From Alphaproteobacteria bacterium HT1-32 (GTDB lineage Bacteria > Pseudomonadota > Alphaproteobacteria > Rhodospirillales > HT1-32): a DNA stretch of 64,000 nt. Shown here in pieces: positions 44,790 through 53,607 of the stretch; positions within the stretch are counted from its first letter, which is position 1, and the number at the start of each line of letters is the position of its first letter. The position numbers were made by a program, and so were the translations under genes. A model generated the notes under the pieces. The model was given only the letters and a program-made list of their open reading frames with translations. It was not told the origin of the DNA and searched no databases. The stretch is taken from the NCBI GenBank assembly GCA_009649675.1, contig WJPL01000001.1, positions 2,190,469 to 2,254,468 on the forward strand, in the 5' to 3' direction.

Positions 44790-46382
44790 TCACGTGCCGG
44801 CGCTAGATTGACCCCGGTCGCCGGATGGCAGCATTATGCTTGCTTCCGTACCGTGTCCTGATGTGCTGAGGAGTTTCAGCCTGCCATTGTTTTCTGTCAG
44901 AAGCTTGTGGCAGAGGGCAAGTCCTGTGCCCGACCCGCGCTCGCCTTCGGTCCCGCGAAGCGACATGATTTTCCTTCCGGACATCCCGGCCTCTGTCTGG
45001 TCCGGGGTCATGCCAACGCCGTCATCAGTGACCTGAACAGTGACCTCGTCACCGGTCTGACGGGCAGCAACGGTTATTGTTCCACCGGGGAGGGTGAATT
45101 TGATCGCATTGCCGATGAGGTTACGCATCACCGCTTCGATCATCTGCGCATCGCCGGTGGCTTTAAGGCCGTCTTCGTGATGCAGGGTGATCCGGATGTC
45201 CTTTTCATCTGCCAGCGGTTTCAGAAGGTCGAGGGCCGCGTCAATGATGTCGGTAACTTCAAAGATCTCCTGAACCGCAGAGGCCCGGTTTTCCCGCAGC
45301 AAGTCACCATCGGTGAGCCCGGCAAGCAAGCTACAGGCGCTGGCAGAGGCATGGCGGATGGCCCGGCCCGCGCTTTCCAGTTCGGAGGGTGACAGGGTAC
45401 GGGCACTGCCCGACAGCTTCTCACCCTGGGCAAGCAGGACGGACAGGGAGGTCTTCAGATCATGCCCCGTGGTCGACAGCATCAGTTCCTGCCGGCCGGA
45501 GAGTTGATTTCCGGGCGATTGAGACGGGACATCGTCTGTCAGGTTGTCCGCAAGTGTGCTGATAAAGGCTGCCGTATCCCGTGCATCGACCTTTGCTTCA
45601 CGTACCAGCCAGTCGAAATGGGTGGTCATTGATTTGATTCGCTCGGACTCGCGAAAAGCCAGAAAGAAACGACCGACAAAGATCACTGAGAGGATCGGCC
45701 CGAATACGCTCATCGGGGCGCTGAAGACCTCCCGGGCATCAAACAGGAACAACCGCAATGCCGGATAGAGTTCGTCGCAAATGCCGGCCATTTGCCGCAA
45801 CTGCTCTCGACGGATTTCGATGTCGAGGCCGCGATAGTAACCGGAGCCTTCGGCAAGGGCGTGCAGTTCGTGAAGCGGCAGGGCGATCTCGTAGTCGGAA
45901 TCACCTGACCGCAGGTGCTCAATACTGCTGCGCATGGTCTCAATGGCCTGTTCCGGTGTAACCCCCAGGAAGGCCGCATATTCCCAGCGCAGCATGTCCT
46001 CGGTCTTCAGGCTGTCCGGCAGGGTCGCCGGGACATGGCGGATCTTGTAGCCCGCTGCTTCGTGGTGCCAGTCCAGTATCTGCTGGTCGGCCGGTTTGCG
46101 TTCAGCCTTGGTGACCGACATGGCTGCGGCAATGACATCCCCCGGTCGTTCCGGCCGTTCTGTCAGCCCGAGCAGCCAGTCCGTGCTGACACCAAGCACC
46201 TGTGCTGCATCCGCAGCCAGCTGGGCATTCGGCAGACGGGTTGTTCCTTCCGCCAGAATCTGGCCGATGGTCGACCGGTCAACGCCGGTTTCCCGCGCCA
46301 GTCGGCTGCGCGAAAAGCCGACATGCGCCATCGCCTGCTCAAGGCGTTGACGAAACAGCGTCGATCGATTGCGTTTGTCCAT
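44790..46382 (-). CDS. XRE DNA-binding domain fused to a histidine kinase
   Basis: Protein of 530 aa with an unusual order. Residues 10-72 are an XRE/Cro helix-turn-helix (SRSRLARETGVDRSTIGQIL). Residues 75-285 are a soluble domain of unknown fold, rich in helices and without a clear membrane span. Then come a dimerisation domain with H307 in STTGHDLKTSL and an ATPase domain with N box (VMRNLIGNAIKF, 418-429), G1 DDGVGMT and G2 GSGTGLAL. It thus has the parts of a DNA-binding regulator and a sensor kinase. The ATG at 46382 was preferred to a TTG 4 codons upstream. No response regulator is adjacent. Inverted repeats at its start suggest self-control. Confidence 0.85.
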   Translation of the reverse strand: MDKRNRSTLFRQRLEQAMAHVGFSRSRLARETGVDRSTIGQILAEGTTRLPNAQLAADAAQVLGVSTDWLLGLTERPERPGDVIAAAMSVTKAERKPADQQILDWHHEAAGYKIRHVPATLPDSLKTEDMLRWEYAAFLGVTPEQAIETMRSSIEHLRSGDSDYEIALPLHELHALAEGSGYYRGLDIEIRREQLRQMAGICDELYPALRLFLFDAREVFSAPMSVFGPILSVIFVGRFFLAFRESERIKSMTTHFDWLVREAKVDARDTAAFISTLADNLTDDVPSQSPGNQLSGRQELMLSTTGHDLKTSLSVLLAQGEKLSGSARTLSPSELESAGRAIRHASASACSLLAGLTDGDLLRENRASAVQEIFEVTDIIDAALDLLKPLADEKDIRITLHHEDGLKATGDAQMIEAVMRNLIGNAIKFTLPGGTITVAARQTGDEVTVQVTDDGVGMTPDQTEAGMSGRKIMSLRGTEGERGSGTGLALCHKLLTENNGRLKLLSTSGHGTEASIMLPSGDRGQSSAGT

Positions 46383-46387
46383 AAAAA

Positions 46388-46410
46388 TCACCAAAGCAGT
46401 GAAAAGTGCT
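46388..46410. promoter_or_regulatory. Inverted repeats at the start of the HTH-kinase gene: candidate autoregulatory operator
   Basis: Two overlapping dyads lie just upstream of the ATG: TCAC-N7-GTGA (46388-46402) and the imperfect AGCAGTGAAAAGTGCT (46395-46410, one mismatch between arms). The first overlaps the probable ribosome-binding site (GGTGA on the minus strand). Confidence 0.4.
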
Positions 46411-46504
46411 CATATCAGTTATTATGCAGCAAATTCCCTGAATACACATCACCGCAGGCCCGGTCTATATCAGGGCTCGCAACACAAGAATTCAGGAGAT
46501 AACA

Positions 46505-46708
46505 ATGGAGAGCAATATCCGGCTTATTGCCAAGTCGATCAGCTGGCAGTCATCCGGGATCATCGTGATGACACTGATCTGTTATCTGATTACCGGATCG
46601 ATCAATGCCGGTGGTCTGATTGCGGTCGTCAGTGCAGTGGTCGGTCTGGCGACATTCTACCTGCACGAAAAGCTGTGGTCCCGGATCAGCTGGGGCCGGC
46701 AGTTCTGA
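46505..46708 (+). CDS. DUF2061 small membrane protein
   Basis: Membrane protein of 67 aa with two helices (about 13-31 and 36-52) and the DUF2061 pattern: KSISWQSSGIIVMTLICYL, then GSINAGGLIAV and ATFYLHEKLWSRISWGRQF. The family is widespread, of unknown function, and sometimes fused to sulfate-metabolism or transport proteins. AGGAG precedes the ATG. It is divergent from the HTH-kinase gene, which may control it. Confidence 0.85.
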   Translation: MESNIRLIAKSISWQSSGIIVMTLICYLITGSINAGGLIAVVSAVVGLATFYLHEKLWSRISWGRQF

Positions 46709-46742
46709 GCCTCCGGCCCGGTTTCCGGCCGGTCAGGAAATA

Positions 46743-48209
46743 TCAGGATGTCGCGTTCCGGACCTTTTCGACGGCGGCATTTACCTGCTGGGTAATGGCG
46801 ACAATTTCATCCAGATTTGACGCAACAGTTTCCACGCTTTGAGACGCTGTCTGCATATTCATCGACATATCCGCGGTGACAGCGGTCTGTTCTTCCACGG
46901 CGGCGGAAATTGCGGAGGCAATTTCATCAACTTCGCTGACCGATCCGCTGATGGTTTTGATCGACGCAACGGAATTGTCTGTCGCCTGCTGAATTGTCGA
47001 TACAAGGCTGCGAATTTCCTCTGTCGCCTTTGAGGTCTGTTTTGCAAGGTTTTTGACTTCGGACGCCACGACAGCAAAGCCTTTGCCGGCTTCTCCGGCA
47101 CGGGCCGCTTCAATTGTTGCATTGAGCGCGAGCATATTGGTCTGGGCCGCAATGTCGTTGATCAGTTCGATGACGTTACTGATCTTTCCTGTGGCATTTG
47201 CCAGGCTGGCAATGCTGTTGCTGCTCTGTTCGGCTTGTTCAACGGTGGCGCGGGTCATTCCTGATGCCCGGTTTACCTGTTCGCTGATCTCGCGGATCGA
47301 GGCAGACATTTCCTCTGCGCCGTCGGATACGGCCTGTACATTTCCAGATGTGTCTTCTGCCGCTTTGGCGCCATTTTGTGATGCGTCTGACATGCGATTG
47401 GCAATTTCTACCAGTTCCAGATCGATTGTCTTCTGCAACTCGGAAAGACGCATCCGTTCGTTGACGATATCGGTTACATCACTGGCGAACTTGACGACCT
47501 TCCGCAGTCTTCCGGAGGGGTCGAGGATCGGATTGTAAGACGCCTGAATCCAGACATCTCTACCGGTCTTGGTGCGCCTTTTGTATTCGGCACTCTGATA
47601 CTTTCCTTTGCCGAGCTGCTGCCAGAATTCCTGATATTCGGCTGACTTTGCATATTCCGGCTCAACGAAAAGCCGGTGATGTTTGCCGACAACCTCTTCC
47701 AGCGTATAGCCGAGGACATCGAGGAAGTTCTCGTTCGCCGTAATGATCGTGCCGTCCATGTTGAACTGGATCACGGCCTGCGACTTGCTGATCGCTGTAA
47801 TCTGCGAGGCATAGTCGGAGTTCAGTACTTTCTGTGCTGTGATATCAGTTGCGAATTTCACAATTTTGTATGGCTTGCCGGTCTTGTCGAAGATCGGGTT
47901 ATAGGATGCCTGAATCCAGATTTCAGAGCCGTCTTTCGCAAGGCGTTTATACTCGGCTGACTGATATTCACCCTTCTTCAGACCGGCCCAGAATTCTCTG
48001 TATTCTTCTGACTGCGCATGCGCCGGTTCAACAAAAATCTGATGATGTTTTCCCTGTACTTCTGCCAGTTCATATTTGAGGGCGTTCAGAAAAAGATCAT
48101 TAGCATGGAGGATGATGCCATCCACCGTGAATTCTATGACGGCCTGGGATCTGGTAATCGCCTCTACAATCGCGTCAGACTCAGAACTCTTCTTATTGAA
48201 TAAAGGCAT
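46743..48209 (-). CDS. Soluble PAS-PAS methyl-accepting chemotaxis protein (paralogue)
   Basis: Chemoreceptor of 488 aa with the same plan as the one at 41641-43125: two PAS domains ([14 protein letters not shown] with [10 protein letters not shown], and [14 protein letters not shown] with [10 protein letters not shown]), each followed by WIQASYNPI, then a signalling domain with [22 protein letters not shown] and [16 protein letters not shown]. No membrane helix is present. The start at 48209 ([10 protein letters not shown]) matches the short N-terminus of such receptors better than one 23 codons upstream. The two genes are probably an old local duplication separated by insertion of the kinase/cupin/aldolase group, or vice versa. 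Confidence 0.92.
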   Translation of the reverse strand: MPLFNKKSSESDAIVEAITRSQAVIEFTVDGIILHANDLFLNALKYELAEVQGKHHQIFVEPAHAQSEEYREFWAGLKKGEYQSAEYKRLAKDGSEIWIQASYNPIFDKTGKPYKIVKFATDITAQKVLNSDYASQITAISKSQAVIQFNMDGTIITANENFLDVLGYTLEEVVGKHHRLFVEPEYAKSAEYQEFWQQLGKGKYQSAEYKRRTKTGRDVWIQASYNPILDPSGRLRKVVKFASDVTDIVNERMRLSELQKTIDLELVEIANRMSDASQNGAKAAEDTSGNVQAVSDGAEEMSASIREISEQVNRASGMTRATVEQAEQSSNSIASLANATGKISNVIELINDIAAQTNMLALNATIEAARAGEAGKGFAVVASEVKNLAKQTSKATEEIRSLVSTIQQATDNSVASIKTISGSVSEVDEIASAISAAVEEQTAVTADMSMNMQTASQSVETVASNLDEIVAITQQVNAAVEKVRNATS

Positions 48210-48372
48210 GGATGTAGGCTGAAGCCCTGCTGTTTTGATGTGCGGGGGGATAATCGGAATATAAAGCAGCCTGTCCATCCTTAATCACTGAACTGACAGG
48301 GGTTTTCGGATTATTTTATTATAAGAATAAGGTGCTGATCTTCGAAAGATGTTTAAGCCTCGTGACGTTCTG

Positions 48373-48395
48373 TTGAAATTGAAACTATTTATAAT
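48373..48395 (+). promoter_or_regulatory. Possible comM promoter in the AT-rich interval 48210-48510
   Basis: A perfect TATAAT at 48390-48395 lies about 115 bases before comM in the most AT-rich stretch of the region; the -35 match is poor. The remainder of the roughly 300-base interval between the chemoreceptor and comM shows no gene or hairpin. Confidence 0.35.
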
Positions 48396-48510
48396 TTTCT
48401 ACTTAAAGAAATATAGCTGCGATTGTTCTCTGATCGTTTCCGGGCCCGTGTCATCGGAACTGTACCTGACGGCTCCATAATGAAGCTGAACAGGGAAGCG
48501 GAGATGCAGC

Positions 48511-50022
48511 ATGGTCGCACGGGTAGAGACAGTGGCGTTTCTCGGGATCGAGGTGAAGCCGATTGATGTGCAGGTGCATATCACAAACGGCATGCCGGCC
48601 TTTACCATGGTCGGGCTGCCGGACAAGGCGGTGGGGGAAAGCCGGGAGAGAGTGCGGGCGGCGCTGTCGGCAATGGGGCTGGCCCTGCCGCCGAAGCGGG
48701 TGACGATCAATCTGTCACCGGCGGATGTCACGAAGGAAGGTGGTCATTACGATCTGCCGGTGGCGCTGGGCCTGCTGGCGGCGCTCGGCGCGGTACCCCA
48801 GGATGCGCTGGACCGGTTTGTGGCGCTGGGCGAACTGGCGCTGGACGGGGCCATTGCACCGGTTGCGGGTGTCCTGCCGGCCGCCATTGGCGCAGTTGCC
48901 AGAGGGCGCGGCATCATCTGCCCGCCGGATCAGGGCAGCGAAGCGCTCTGGGCCGGGGATGTCGATGTGCTGGCCCCGCCCAACCTGCTGGCGCTGGTCA
49001 ATCATTTCAGTGGTGCTCAGTGTCTCGGTCCGCCGCGTCGGGGAGACCGCCCGCCTGAACCGGTCTATCCGGACATGAAGGAGGTCAAAGGGCAGGCGGC
49101 GGCCAAACGTGCCCTCGAAATCGCCGCGGCGGGCGGCCATAACATGTTGCTGATCGGTCCTCCGGGGTCGGGCAAGTCGATGCTGGCGTCCCGGCTACCG
49201 GGTCTGCTGCCGCCGCTGGCGCCGGACGAGATGCTGGAAGTCTCGATGATCCATTCGGTTGCCGGCTGCATCGGCCCCGCCGGTCTGCATCGCGCCCGGC
49301 CCTTCCGGGATCCGCATCAGTCGGCATCATTGCCGGCGCTGGTGGGGGGAGGGCTGAAGGTGCGGCCGGGGGAGGCATCGCTGGCCCATCGCGGGGTGCT
49401 GTTCCTCGACGAGTTGCCGGAGTTTCAGCGCGCCACGCTGGAGGCGCTGCGTCAGCCGATGGAAACCGGGCGCATTTCGGTTGCCCGGGCTAATATGCAT
49501 GTCACCTATCCGGCCCGGTTCCAGCTTGTGGCGGCGATGAACCCCTGCCGTTGCGGCTTTCTGGGTGATGAGCAACGGGCCTGTTCCCGCGCGCCGGCCT
49601 GTGGTCGTGATTATCAGGCCCGGATTTCCGGCCCGCTGTTCGATCGTATCGACCTGCATGTCGATGCCCCGCCGGTCAACCCGCTGGATCTGGCGGATGC
49701 CCCGCCGGGAGAGGCCACGCAGATAATTGCCGCAAGGGTTGCGGTGGCACGCGCGATCCAGGCCGAACGTTATGCCGGACAGGACGGGGTGCGCCTGAAT
49801 GCGGAGGCGGATGGCGATCTGCTGGAAGAAGTTGCCCGTCCCGATGCGGATGGTCGCAGCCTGCTGGTCGATGCGGCCCGGATGCTGGGATTGTCCGGTC
49901 GCGGATATCACCGCATTCTCCGTGTCGCCCGCACGCTGGCCGATCTGGACGGCAGCGACGGGGTGCGCCGCATCCATATTGCCGAGGCCATCAGCTACCG
50001 GCGCATGGCCATGGGAGGATAG
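48511..50022 (+). CDS. comM: YifB/ComM Mg-chelatase-like AAA+ ATPase
   Basis: Protein of 503 aa. The N-terminal S5-like domain (FTMVGLPDKAVGESRERVRAAL) is followed by the AAA+ domain with Walker A GPPGSGKSMLASRLPGL, the FRDPHQSASLPALVGGG segment, Walker B VLFLDELPEF and a zinc-like CRCGF...C...C cluster, then the C-terminal LSGRGYHRILRVARTLADLDG. ComM is a hexameric helicase that extends DNA branches in natural transformation and recombination. The protein is wholly intact. It stands alone. Confidence 0.95.
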   Translation: MVARVETVAFLGIEVKPIDVQVHITNGMPAFTMVGLPDKAVGESRERVRAALSAMGLALPPKRVTINLSPADVTKEGGHYDLPVALGLLAALGAVPQDALDRFVALGELALDGAIAPVAGVLPAAIGAVARGRGIICPPDQGSEALWAGDVDVLAPPNLLALVNHFSGAQCLGPPRRGDRPPEPVYPDMKEVKGQAAAKRALEIAAAGGHNMLLIGPPGSGKSMLASRLPGLLPPLAPDEMLEVSMIHSVAGCIGPAGLHRARPFRDPHQSASLPALVGGGLKVRPGEASLAHRGVLFLDELPEFQRATLEALRQPMETGRISVARANMHVTYPARFQLVAAMNPCRCGFLGDEQRACSRAPACGRDYQARISGPLFDRIDLHVDAPPVNPLDLADAPPGEATQIIAARVAVARAIQAERYAGQDGVRLNAEADGDLLEEVARPDADGRSLLVDAARMLGLSGRGYHRILRVARTLADLDGSDGVRRIHIAEAISYRRMAMGG

Positions 50023-50078
50023 GGCTTTCCGGTTGCAGACAGAATGATATTATCCGGCAGAAGTTCCGGAGACTGCTG

Positions 50079-50474
50079 TTGCCGTATAAAGTTGATTTAT
50101 CACCTGACCGAAAGCTGAATTGCTGGTGGCTGACCGGCCATATCGTGACATCCGATATTGTGTCATCGATGGCGGAAATGGCGGCTCATCCGGAGTTTTT
50201 GCCAGACCGGAACACAATCGTTTTTATCGATGGACAGGCTGACCTTTCAGCTTTTGACCTGTCAGAGTTCCGCAATGCACTGGCTCAGGTGAAGACGCAG
50301 AATCAGTCAATCCGGGGCGGGGTGAATATCCGCTGTGCCATTCTCAGTGGCAGTATTGCTGATCAGGGAATCCTCGGCCTCTGGGAGGCACTAAGCTCTG
50401 TGGGTGAAACAACCGGCGTTGAATTTCGCATTTTCATGAATGAAAAGACGGCGATGAACTGGCTCCTGGATTAA
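50079..50474 (+). CDS. Small STAS/SpoIIAA-like hypothetical protein
   Basis: Protein of 131 aa beginning at a TTG (MPYKVDLSPDRK). The alternating pattern KLNCWWLTGHIVTSDIVSSM, TIVFIDGQADLSAFDLSEF and RCAILSGS resembles the SpoIIAA-like/STAS fold found in many small alphaproteobacterial proteins, but no catalytic or phosphorylation site is identifiable. No other start codon fits. Its function is unknown. It is 36 bases from the methyltransferase gene that follows. Confidence 0.65.
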   Translation: MPYKVDLSPDRKLNCWWLTGHIVTSDIVSSMAEMAAHPEFLPDRNTIVFIDGQADLSAFDLSEFRNALAQVKTQNQSIRGGVNIRCAILSGSIADQGILGLWEALSSVGETTGVEFRIFMNEKTAMNWLLD

Positions 50475-50510
50475 TCAGGCATTGCCCGCAATCTGCTGTG
50501 GAGATGGGAA

Positions 50511-51203
50511 TTGACCAGCGACTTCTACCAGAGCTACAGCGCCTTCAAGAAATATGAAACGCCGGGACTGTCATCAAAGGACATCGCCCGGTTTGACGAT
50601 GAAGTCTGGCATCGGGCGGCGTTTGGCCGGGATATGCGTATTCTTGAACTGGGTTGTGGCACGGGCCAGTTCCTCGCCTATCTGGCAGCCAGAGGCATTC
50701 AGGACATGGTCGGCATTGACCATGACCCGGAGGTGACGGCGGTTGCACCGGAGTCCGTCCGGGACCGGATTATTATTCAGGATGTTCGTGACTGGCTGCA
50801 CCAGACTGCGGGTGAGCAGCCTTTTGACCGGATCGTGCTGATGGATGTGCTGGAGCATTTCACTGCATCTGACGGCATGTCGCTGATCCGGGATCTGGCA
50901 GGCCGTCTGGCGCCGGGTGGCCGGATTGTCGTCAAGGTACCGAATGCGGGATCACCCTGGGGGCTGACCTATCAGTTCGGTGACCTGACGCATCTGACGG
51001 CCTTCAACAGTATCAGCCTCCGCCAGCTTGCGGTCGCCGCCGGATTGCAGGTCGAGCAGATTTACGACCAGCATCGCGGTTCGCGCCGGCGTCGTTTTAC
51101 CGACGCGGCGCTTCGTCGTTTTCTCGGATGGGCGTTGCTGACACCGCCCCCTCTTTGGGGGCCGAACCTGTACGGCGTATTCTCCGCCAGCGACAGCAAC
51201 TGA
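50511..51203 (+). CDS. Class I SAM-dependent methyltransferase
   Basis: Protein of 230 aa. Motif I is ILELGCGTGQFLAYL (about 43-57), motif II VGIDHDPE, motif III IIQDVRDWL, motif IV RIVLMDVLEHF, and LAPGGRIVVKVPN follows. The pattern is that of Ubie/Coq3-like or sugar/lipid methyltransferases with a helical C-terminal cap (NSISLRQLAVAAGL, often seen in glycan-cluster enzymes). The substrate is unknown. The start is a TTG at 50511 with GGAGATGGG upstream. Confidence 0.8.
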   Translation: MTSDFYQSYSAFKKYETPGLSSKDIARFDDEVWHRAAFGRDMRILELGCGTGQFLAYLAARGIQDMVGIDHDPEVTAVAPESVRDRIIIQDVRDWLHQTAGEQPFDRIVLMDVLEHFTASDGMSLIRDLAGRLAPGGRIVVKVPNAGSPWGLTYQFGDLTHLTAFNSISLRQLAVAAGLQVEQIYDQHRGSRRRRFTDAALRRFLGWALLTPPPLWGPNLYGVFSASDSN

Positions 51204-51211
51204 TCCGGGGA

Positions 51212-51757
51212 TCAGGCTTTGACGCCGCAGGCCTTGCTGGCTGCCTTATGCGCGGCGGTGAAGCCGGACAGGGAATAGACATCCTTGGTCAGGGTGCCAC
51301 GGGAAGAACGGCCTTCGACGACCAGGGTTGAACCGGCCCGCATCATCTTCACCAGCTTGTTGTCCGTGTCGTCATCGACAGCCCAGGCAGAATCCTGATC
51401 GGTAAACAGTTTTGTCTGTTTGCCGTCAATCTCGACCTCGACTTCGGATTGCAGCTTGTAGGTGTAGCCGGCAACGACGTTGACCACATTCATGTCTTTC
51501 GACTTCGGATGGTGCGTGACCATCACATAGGTCTGTCCGCGCTTGCTGTATTTGCCTTCGCTTTTCTCCGGCGTGGCAAACAGGTAGCAGACTTTCTGCT
51601 TCTCTGTCTTATAGACAAAGGCTTCCCATTCACTGAACTTGCCGAGGCGCTGTTCGGCGGCATGGGCCGGGGTGACAAGGATAAGGGCGACCGCCATGGC
51701 GGCACCGGTGGGCAGGCAGGTGTGGAACAGGGACCTGATCGTCGGCATGAAACGCAT
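51212..51757 (-). CDS. Invasion-associated locus B (IalB) family exported protein
   Basis: Protein of 181 aa with a signal peptide (hydrophobic GAAMAVALILVTPAHA, cleavage near HA-AE) and an IalB-like core: FSEWEAFVYKTEKQKVCYLFATP, TYVMVTHHPKS, then SAWAVDDDTDNKLVKMMRAGSTLVVEGRSSRGTLTKDVYSL. In Bartonella IalB has been linked to erythrocyte entry, but the family is common in free-living alphaproteobacteria, where it is a periplasmic protein of unclear role. GAGGAGACGC is the ribosome site. Confidence 0.82.
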   Translation of the reverse strand: MRFMPTIRSLFHTCLPTGAAMAVALILVTPAHAAEQRLGKFSEWEAFVYKTEKQKVCYLFATPEKSEGKYSKRGQTYVMVTHHPKSKDMNVVNVVAGYTYKLQSEVEVEIDGKQTKLFTDQDSAWAVDDDTDNKLVKMMRAGSTLVVEGRSSRGTLTKDVYSLSGFTAAHKAASKACGVKA

Positions 51758-51899
51758 GCGTCTCCTCGCTTTCGCGGTTGCTGATCTGGGTTCAGATAGT
51801 GTCTTAACCGTGATCGGTTGATGATTCCTTAATTTGAGGCACTCTGAAGCAGTAAAGTTTCAACAGCTATTCTGTCCGCACGATAATCTGGAAGACATG

Positions 51900-52916
51900 A
51901 TGACACAGGCAAATCCGGTTCTGGTTGAGGTGACACGCGGTGATATGGTCGAGAGTCGCCATCGTGGTTCGGTGGCGGTGGTTGACGCCCGCGGCAAGGT
52001 GGTGATGGCGATTGGCGATATCTCCGCGCCGGTTTATGCCCGCAGTTCGGCCAAGCCGCTGCAGGCCCTGCCGTTCGTTGAAAGTGGTGCAGCGGACGCT
52101 TTCGGATTTGGTGATGTCGAGATTGCGTTGTCCTGTGCCTCGCATAATGGCGAAGCCGAACATGTCGCGAAAGTTTCCGAGATGCTGGCCCGGGTCGGGT
52201 TGAGCGGTGATGCGCTGGAATGCGGGGTGCAGTTGCCGGACAAGGAAGTTGCGTTCCGGCCGCTGATCGAAAACGGGGTCACGCCGCGTGCCGTACACAA
52301 CAATTGTTCCGGCAAGCATGCGGGATTTTTGTCTACAGCTGTTCATCTGGAAGATAATCCCGCCGGTTATATCGGACCGGACCATCCGGTGATGGAGCGG
52401 GTGACGGCGGCCATGCGTGACATGACCGGTGAATCCTTCGGCAGTTCACCCTGTGGTTTTGACGGCTGTGGCATTCCGGTCATCGGTGCCAGCCTGACAG
52501 GCTGGGCGCAGGGCATGGCGAGGATGGCGGCCCCTGACGGTCTTGCCCCGGCACGGGCCGAGGCCGCGAAACGTATTGTCAGGGCAATGACGGAAGAGCC
52601 GTTTTATGTCGCGGGGCGAGGCCGCTTCTGTACCCAGGTCATGAAAATTGTTCGTGAGAAGGCTGCGATCAAAACCGGTGCGGAAGGTGTTTATGCCGGG
52701 ATATTACCGGGCCTTGGTCTGGGGGTTGCCCTGAAAATTGATGACGGTGGCACCCGGGCCGCCGAAGTGGCGATGGGGGCTGTGATGGTGCATCTCGGGG
52801 TTGTGTCCGGAGAGCATCTCGACCGGCTTACCGATATCCTGACCCCGCCGATCCATAACCGCAATGGTGTCCTCTGTGGCCATACCCGTGCAGCCGAGGG
52901 CTGGCTCGACGGCTAG
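51900..52916 (+). CDS. ansA: Class 3 (R. etli-type) L-asparaginase
   Basis: Protein of 338 aa of the Asparaginase_II family typified by Rhizobium etli ReAV, unrelated to E. coli asparaginases. The tandem Ser/Lys site is S49-x-x-K52 in ARSSAKPLQ; the metal-site residues C136 and K139 lie in NNCSGKHAG and C190 in PCGFDGCG, matching the reported ReAV positions offset by one. It hydrolyses asparagine to aspartate and ammonia. Adjacent ATGs at 51897 and 51900 are both possible. It converges with the TrmH gene. Confidence 0.88.
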   Translation: MTQANPVLVEVTRGDMVESRHRGSVAVVDARGKVVMAIGDISAPVYARSSAKPLQALPFVESGAADAFGFGDVEIALSCASHNGEAEHVAKVSEMLARVGLSGDALECGVQLPDKEVAFRPLIENGVTPRAVHNNCSGKHAGFLSTAVHLEDNPAGYIGPDHPVMERVTAAMRDMTGESFGSSPCGFDGCGIPVIGASLTGWAQGMARMAAPDGLAPARAEAAKRIVRAMTEEPFYVAGRGRFCTQVMKIVREKAAIKTGAEGVYAGILPGLGLGVALKIDDGGTRAAEVAMGAVMVHLGVVSGEHLDRLTDILTPPIHNRNGVLCGHTRAAEGWLDG

Positions 52917-52919
52917 AAT

Positions 52920-53501
52920 CTAGTCCTTGCCGATATGACGGCCTTCCGGGACGGGCAGGCTGGCCTCAAATTTCCGCAGGGTCCGAAGCACCGGGCCGCC
53001 CTGCTGATGTTCCGGCAGGCTTTCGGTCGGGGCGCCGGGGCGGACAGGCCGTTCGGCATAGCGACCCAGGCAGACCATCCGGTCATACATCACGATGGCG
53101 CCGGCAATGCCGACATTGACGCAGAAAGCGAGCGGGATCTTGACGATGAAATCGCATTTTTCCTGCATGGCCGGGCTGAGATCGCCCCGTTCCGGTCCCA
53201 GAACATAGGCCGCCCGCCGGGGGTGGCGGAAGCTTGGCAGTTCAATGGCGTCTTCCGTCAGCTCAATGCCGACGATCTGGCATCCCGACGGCAGCATCAT
53301 CTCGTCCACGGTGTCGAAGGCATAGAAAGGCATATTGTCGCGGGCATTTGACGTGTCCGACAGCCGGACCACTTTCTCACGGTATTGCGGATTGACGGTG
53401 AATACGAAGCTGGAACCGAAGGCATGGGCAGACCGGAACAGGTTGCCGATATTCATTGCCTTGTTCCCGCCTTCGATACCAATCCCGAAATAGCCGCGCA
53501 T
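52920..53501 (-). CDS. SpoU/TrmH-family RNA methyltransferase
   Basis: SPOUT knot methyltransferase of 193 aa. The three SpoU motifs are NIGNLFRSAHAFG (motif 1), YVLGPERGDLSPAM (motif 2) and VKIPLAFCVNVGIAGAIVMYDR (motif 3, which normally reads IPM-x-G-x-x-x-SLN-x-x-x-A). Motif 3 departs from the usual SLNVSVAA form, having FCVNVGIAGA. It probably modifies a 2'-OH of tRNA or rRNA; the target is not determinable. It has no N-terminal L30-like substrate-binding domain. Confidence 0.85.
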   Translation of the reverse strand: MRGYFGIGIEGGNKAMNIGNLFRSAHAFGSSFVFTVNPQYREKVVRLSDTSNARDNMPFYAFDTVDEMMLPSGCQIVGIELTEDAIELPSFRHPRRAAYVLGPERGDLSPAMQEKCDFIVKIPLAFCVNVGIAGAIVMYDRMVCLGRYAERPVRPGAPTESLPEHQQGGPVLRTLRKFEASLPVPEGRHIGKD

Positions 53502-53607
53502 TGTCCTGTCCTCAGCCGTTTATCCAGCGGGCTTGCCAGCCCATGCGGGTTAATGCCGGTTTGACCGGTTGACGACAACCTTTTCGTCATCGGACGGATA
53601 TCGGGTT

